This document shows positions 58,729 through 64,000 of a DNA stretch of 64,000 nucleotides, piece after piece (position 1 is the stretch's first letter; each line of letters starts with the position of its first letter). Origin of the DNA: Arenicola marina (lineage: Eukaryota; Annelida; Polychaeta; Arenicolidae). Under the pieces are notes generated by a model. That model was not told the origin of the DNA, searched no databases, and saw nothing but the letters and a program-made list of their open reading frames with translations. The position numbers and the translations under genes are program-made. The stretch lies in assembly GCA_964019135.1 (NCBI GenBank), contig OZ025249.1, positions 12,202,039-12,266,038 of the forward strand, in the 5' to 3' direction.

Positions 58729-59510
58729 GGCTCGACAGCTAGAGCGCTCGCCTTGAGTGCTCTGGCCGCCTGTGAGCTTAAAGTGTTCGTGCCACGATTT
58801 TGTCTTGCTCAGAGTTAACTTGGTTTAGGGAAGATAAACAAGTAACAATTTGTTTTAATGGGAGTTTACAGTTTTTATTCCACGATATCACCATAAACGG
58901 GTTCGTTAAAGTAGCAAAAGTGAGGTCCGGCGGGTTTATTTCTAGGAGCATTGCATGTGAGCGTTATTTGAAAATTCCCCAATGATGTCACAAGATTGAC
59001 AGGTGAGCTTTGATGCATTGCGTAGACATCTGTGGTCGAGGGCGTGTATTGTTCTCATGGTTGAGTGCGTTTCGTTGAGTTCAAGCCAATGAGCAGACAG
59101 AATCGGAGTCTCAATATAACAGCACGTGCGTTTGTGTTCCCCTATGACGTCACTTTCCTCGCTCGCAGAAGTTAAATTGGTAAGTGCGAAAACAAGTGGA
59201 AAAAGTATGCCCTTCTACTATTTGGGGCGTTACAGCTCGATAATATAAGCGCGGACACACAGAAGATTCATATGAGCTAAAGTTGTTTTGGCGTGGCACG
59301 AACACTTTAACTGCACTTGGATCGGTGGTTCGGGCCCCGCTGTGGCCATGTCTACGTGGTCGCAGGATACAGATCCCAGGTCTTTCTTCGCCAAGAGTAG
59401 GCGGTTACCCGCGGAGACATGGCTTCACTCTCCCTTCCTTTTCCCATTGACGCGATATGACCAAAAGTGGTTAAAGCGTCCTGAATATACAACCAATGAA
59501 GCAGGAGGTG
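58729..59510 (+). mobile_element. tRNA-derived SINE split by a TTAA-flanked element
   Basis: The SINE head (CGCTCGCCTTGAGTGCTCTG) runs from 58729 to the TTAA at 58778-58781. It resumes after the TTAA at 59307-59310 with TGGATCGGTGGTTCGGGCCC and continues to the body and AATATACAACCAA tail near 59500. Joined across the insertion, the order matches the intact SINE at 6676-6937. Confidence 0.85.
58778..59310 (+). mobile_element. TTAA-flanked element, copy 2, nested in a SINE
   Basis: The 525-bp body (58782-59306) has ends AGTGTTCGTGCCACG and CGTGGCACGAACACT and TTAA at both borders. The 61-codon frame 58800-58985 ([20 protein letters not shown]…) differs from copy 1 at only a few residues. Insertion into a SINE shows it moved after that SINE, so the family was recently active. 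Confidence 0.87.
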
Positions 59511-60394
59511 GATTTTTTGAATGATTAAAATTCCAAAATTGTATAATATATCTGGATTAAGAATCCGACCACTACGGACCTTGGAGGCTATGACAAGGCC
59601 AGGCCCGTTTCGTGCGTGAGTCACGTGTGGTTAGAACATGCCACTGGGCGGTAGCGGCTCACGCTGCTGGCGATAGCAATCTGAATCGCAACAAGTTAGC
59701 GGCTTTCATTCTGTCACTTTTCTTCATCTAAAAATTGTTTTAGTGCGTGGTCTTTTTCTGTCATTTTCCGAGAACCGTTTCAAAATGTTCCATTTATGGT
59801 TACCGAAATTTGCGTAGCGCTAAGTTTTTTTGTTTTTAAGTTTGAAAAATTCGCCCAGCTTCATGATAATGTCCTATTAGATGAGACAAGGTGTAGGCCC
59901 AGCCGTGTCGAACTTACCGGCCTTGTGACAACTTTCGGTACCCTACTTCCCTGTATCTCAGGCGATGGCCAGGAGGTCTGGATTTGATAAGGTAAGATTA
60001 TCTCCAGACTGTAACTTAATTAGTGGACGCTGTGGTTGGAAGTAGACCCAAATATGTACGAAATCTGCAGCTCGATCATTGGTAAGCGAACGTGTTTTGT
60101 CCCAAATTTGGAGATTGTTTTGCCATCTGTCGTGTCTGCTCCTTGCGTATTGCTCGTGGAGGCCTCAGTCGTACACTGCTTGTCTATACGTCCTCAATAT
60201 ACAGCTATCATTGTCTTCTGAAGTAGAGTCTGCCGGATTGTTCTGTGTCAGTTCATGTTGAGAGAACCAGACAGTACCGGATTATAAAGAGTGTCGCGGA
60301 GGGTGGGGGGGGGGGGGGGGCATTCCGGGAGCCCGTTGTTATCCGGCAATGTCGTTTTCCTACGAAGTTAAACCAGCGGCCCTATGACTCAAAC
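59511..60394. other. Intergenic region, nothing recognised
   Basis: No exon, repeat unit or RNA gene could be supported. There is a G run at 60304-60320. Open frames of 60-65 codons here are short and without domains. Confidence 0.4.
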
Positions 60395-60632
60395 TATACT
60401 ACTCACAATTTGTTAAGGATCACCTCTATGCAGATATATCTGAGTGTATAACAGGTGACTGTGTAATTCTACTATAATACAACGACGTTTGCCTTTACCA
60501 TGCATGGTGGCACACGAGTAACAGATTGGGGAAGGTTTATCTGTTATGTAGTAGAATTACAGTCACCTGTTATACACACATATCTCTGCATAGAGGTGAT
60601 CCATAGCAAATTGTGAGTAGTATATAACCTTA
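60395..60632. mobile_element. Fold-back element with about 80-bp inverted arms
   Basis: The left arm (60395-60478) begins TATACTACTCACAATTTG and includes GATCACCTCTATGCAGA and AACAGGTGACTG. The right arm (60546-60632) is its reverse complement with a few substitutions and small indels. The spacer is about 65 bp. It is a MITE-like element; the outermost TA could be a target duplication. Confidence 0.75.
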
Positions 60633-61066
60633 ATACATGTTACGTAACCGAAACCAGTGGAGTTTACTCCCTGTTTGCTGCAGCCATTGTTTCAGCATAG
60701 CTCATGTATTACTCGCATGTAGAGGTTACTACAATGCTTGATGTCGTGCGTGGAGCTGCTCTCCATGTTGGTTGGTTGTGTATTCAGGACGATTTAACCA
60801 ATAGACCGATCCCGGCTGTCAGTCATTCACTGACGTCACTTGCTATTATCCAATCATATCCTGGAAAAAGGTCTTCCACGTGCGTTATTTCAGACAAACA
60901 AGTGTGATAAACAAAGCAGCATGTCCGTTTCTTGTCAGTTTCAGAGATGAGCACCTTGTAAATTTCATACTAATACACGATTAAGGAAAAAGGACTCAAG
61001 CGTACGCGGGGCTTAGTGTCGGAGTATGGATCGGTTCATTCTGGTCTTTTCGCGTCAATGGAAGAA

Positions 61067-61215
61067 GGAAGGAAATAGCATGGCCATGTACCTGGGATAA
61101 CCCCCTATGAACACAGTGGGGCTCGAACCACTGATCCACGTGCCGTTAGGCTCTCAAGTGGTCAGAGCGCTCAATTCGAGCGTTCTAACCCACTGAGCTA
61201 TCGGGGCGGCCCTAT
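61067..61215 (-). mobile_element. tRNA-derived SINE head, minus strand
   Basis: On the minus strand the head reads GATAGCTCAGTGGGTTAGAA (A-box region), then GAGAGCCTAACGGCACGTGG and the B-box GGTTCGAGCCC. It is the same family as 6676-6937. The large 36-bp array begins about 70 bp beyond it. Confidence 0.8.
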
Positions 61216-61282
61216 GTACCCAAGAAGATGGACCCTTGTTTGAGGTCCTTTAATCTTCAAATTCTTCAATCAGGAACCCGGA

Positions 61283-63288
61283 TGTTTAAGTCCGGGTTCC
61301 ATCTGGATGCAGTGTGGACGTTTAAATCCGGGTTCCATCTGGATGCAGTGTGGAGGTTTAAATCCGGGTTCCATCTGGATGCAGTGTGGAGGTTTAAATC
61401 CGGGTTCCATCTGGATCCAGTGTGGAGGTTTAAATCCGGGTCCCTTCTGGATCCAGTGTGGAGGTTTGAATCTGGGTTCCTTCTGGATCCAATGTGGATG
61501 TTTGAATCCTGGTTCCATCAGGATCCAGTGCGGATGTTTGAATCCGCTTTCCATCGGGATCCAGTGTGGATGTTTAAATCCGGGTTCCATCTGGACCCAG
61601 TGTGGATGTTTGAATTCGGGTTCCACCGGGAACCAGTGTGGATGTTTGAATTCGGGTTCCACCGGGAACCAGTGTGGATGTTTAAATCCGGGTTCCATCT
61701 GGATCCAGTGTGGATGTTTAAATCCGGGTTCCATCTGGATCCAGTGTGGACGTTTAAATCCGGGTTCCATCTGGATCCAGTGTGGATGTTTAAATCCGGG
61801 TTCCATCAGGATCCAGTGTGGACGTTTAAATCCGGGTTCCATCTGGATCCAGTGTGGATGTTTAAATCCGGGTTCCATCTGGAACCAGTGTGGACGTTTG
61901 AATCCGCGTTCCATCTGATTGGAGTGCGGACGTTTAAATCCGGGTTCCTTCTGGATCTAGTGTGGATGTTTGAATCCTGGTTCCATGAGGATCCAGTGTG
62001 GATGTTTAAATCCGGGTTTCATCTGGACCCAGTGTGGATGTTTGAATTCGGGTTCCACCGGGAACCAGTGTGGATGTTTGAATTCGGGTTCCACCGGGAA
62101 CCAGTGTGGATGTTTAAATTCGGGTTCCACCGGGAACCTGTGTGGATGTTTGGATTTGGGTTCCACTGGGAACCAGTGTGGATGTTTGGATTCGGGTTCC
62201 ACCGGGAACCAGTGTGGATGTTTGGATTCGGGTTCCACCGGAAACCAGTGTGGATGTTTGGATTCAGGTTCCACCGGGAACCAGTGTGGATGTTTAAATT
62301 CAGGTTCCACCGGGAACCAGTGTGGATGTTTGGATTCAGGTTCCACTCGGAACCAGTGTGGATGTTTGGATTCAGGTTCCACCGGGAACCAGTGTGGATG
62401 TTTGAATTCGGGTTCCACCGGGAACCAGTGTGGATGTTTAAATTCGGGTTCCACCGGGAACCTGTGTGGATGTTTGGATTTGGGTTCCACTGGGAACCAG
62501 TGTGGATGTTTGGATTCGGGTTCCACCGGGAACCAGTGTGGATGTTTGGATTCGTGTTCCACCGGGAACCAGTGTGGATGTTTGGATTCAGGTTCCACCG
62601 GGAACCAGTGTGGATGTTTAAATTCAGGTTCCACCGGGAACCAGTGTGGATGTTTGAATTCAGGTTCCACTGGGAACCAGTGTGGATGTTTGGATTCAGG
62701 TTCCACCGGGAACCAGTGTGGATGTTTGGATCTAGGTTCCACTGGGAACCAGTGTGGATGTTTGGATTCAGGTTCCACTGGGAACCAGTGTGGATGTTTG
62801 GATTCAGGTTCCACCGGGAACCAGTGTGGATGTTTAAATTCAGGTTCCACTGGGAACCAGTGTGGATGTTTGGATTCAGGTTCCACTGGGAACCAGTGTG
62901 GATGTTTGGATTCAGGTTCCACCGGGAACCTGTGTGGATGTTTGGATTCAGGTTCCACCGGGAACCAGTGTGGATGTTTGGATTCAGGTTCCACCGGGAA
63001 CCAGTGTGGATGTTTGGATTCAGGTTCCACCGGGAACCAGTGTGGATGTTTGGATTCAGGTTCCACCGGGAACCAGTGTGGATGTTTGGATTCAGGTTCC
63101 ACCGGGAACCTGTGTGGATGTTTGGATTCAGGTTCCACCGGGAACCAGTGTGGATGTTTGGATTCAGGTTCCACCGGGAACCAGTGTGGATGTTTGGATT
63201 CAGGTTCCACCGGGAACCAGTGTGGATGTTTGGATTCAGGTTCCACCGGGAACCAGTGTGGATGTTTGGATTCAGGTTCCACCGGGTG
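61283..63288. repeat. 36-bp minisatellite with higher-order repeats
   Basis: About 56 units of exactly 36 bp. Each carries GGTTCC plus 4 bases plus GGAACC or a close variant, and TGTGGATGTTTGGATTC. Left units use CCGGGTTCCATCTGGATCCA, right units CAGGTTCCACCGGGAACC. A nine-unit block recurs with a 324-bp offset (CCTGTGTGG at 62137 and 62461) and a twelve-unit offset of 432 bp links 61592 and 62024. Since 36 is a multiple of 3 and the unit has no stops, several frames on both strands stay open for up to 687 codons; none is called as a gene. Confidence 0.95.
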
Positions 63289-63299
63289 TGAACGCGTGA

Positions 63300-63540
63300 C
63301 GAACTTCAGATGCCATATTCGTGATCCCCATGTAGCGGATACCAGGAGTTCGTGGTTCGAGTCCCATGTGTGCAGATGTCTGTTTATCCAGGATGAAGGT
63401 CCCCAAGTCTTCCTTCGAAAACAGTGAGGGATTACTCCCGGCCTCATGGCTCTTCTTTTCTGGAACCTTCCTTCCGATATAACCTTCAACTTATATAACC
63501 CTAAACTTAAATAACCATCCCACTGTCGCGATATGACCTA
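63300..63540 (+). repeat. SINE-like sequence after the array
   Basis: The phrase GTTCGTGGTTCGAGTCCCAT is B-box-like, followed by CCAGGATGAAGGTCCCCAAG and, later, CTGTCGCGATATGACC, which recalls the SINE body (GACGCGATTTGACC at 6881). The repeat array may therefore have expanded inside or between SINE copies. Confidence 0.5.
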
Positions 63541-64000
63541 CAGAGGTTAGAGTCCAAATTAAACCAAGCTACCTGTGTACAGTTATAGGCCGGTAAATAG
63601 TTAAAGCTGATAAGAGTTGTTTGAATGTTCAGCTGACTTAGGTGTTTACATATAGCAGCTTACCACGTGGCTACATATTCGCATGCCACATAGATCTAGT
63701 TAAAGCTGATGGAGTTGTTGGGGTGTTAAGTGAATTTATGCATCGCATATGCTTCTAACGGGTTTCTAGGGTTAGATGAGGATGCTGTGGTTTGATGCGT
63801 CGGGAGTTGTGCCCGGTTGTTAATGCCCTGTGTTTCTATATGACATTTACTGATTGATACTCTGACGCTGTGGGCACCCTATCTCTGTATGTTGAATGTG
63901 TGCCTTACGTATAAATAAACATATTGCCTTCTCTATATAATTTTACTATATTTATAGCATTGAATTCCCCGTGCAAATTATCCGAGCTTTAAGTTACTAT
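63541..64000. other. Right edge, nothing recognised
   Basis: Unique AT-rich sequence. AGTTAAAGCTGAT occurs twice (63600 and 63698). An AATAAA lies at 63914. No gene is supported. Confidence 0.4.

Noticed and set aside
61228..63489. Frames of up to 687 codons on both strands
   Set aside because: The 36-bp unit has no stop in most frames and is a multiple of 3, so openness is automatic. Several overlapping frames are equally open and there is no start or splice support.

Overview
The window is animal nuclear DNA. It has GT-AG introns, tRNA-derived SINEs, LINE fragments, many MITE-like elements and about ten tandem-repeat arrays. The gene families, SINE types and MITE termini suggest a marine invertebrate, probably a lophotrochozoan such as a mollusc. 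That placement is inference. No bacterial gene, operon or CRISPR is present, and positions 51384-51583 are an assembly gap.

Three protein genes can be supported. (1) 2100-4241 (+) is an intronless reading frame for a 713-residue proline-rich protein of unknown function; its leader carries six nuclear-receptor-type half-sites, three pairs of them spaced as DR5. (2) 24572-34407 (-) is a KEAP1 orthologue (BTB-BACK-Kelch) in four coding exons, 585 residues. The six-blade propeller and its NRF2-contact residues are intact, but several vertebrate sensor cysteines are replaced. (3) 43402-56613 (+) is a dystrophin-superfamily gene closest to dystrotelin. Seventeen coding exons can be placed with consistent splice phases, giving 774 residues: WW, EF-hand region, ZZ zinc finger, coiled coil and a Pro/Gly-rich tail.

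The rest is repeat-dominated: a TATA/G-run minisatellite at 9.9-11.5 kb; a TGACGTCA (CRE-like) array at 14.1-17.4 kb split by a dead LINE; a G-run array at 23.2-24.2 kb downstream of keap1; a 40/44-bp minisatellite at 31.4-33.2 kb; a palindromic element with terminal inverted repeats at 36.7-37.3 kb; a 29-bp array at 37.6-38.7 kb; a 17-bp array at 52.0-52.8 kb; and a 36-bp array with higher-order structure at 61.3-63.3 kb.

The most unusual observation is in keap1. The minisatellite in intron 1 starts exactly at the exon 1 splice donor. Every unit repeats the last 12 coding bases plus the donor, giving about 40 tandem copies of a 5' splice site, and the sense strand is free of stops in all three frames. 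A second array, in the dystrotelin gene, also starts at a splice donor and keeps the host frame open. The three genes show no evident functional link.
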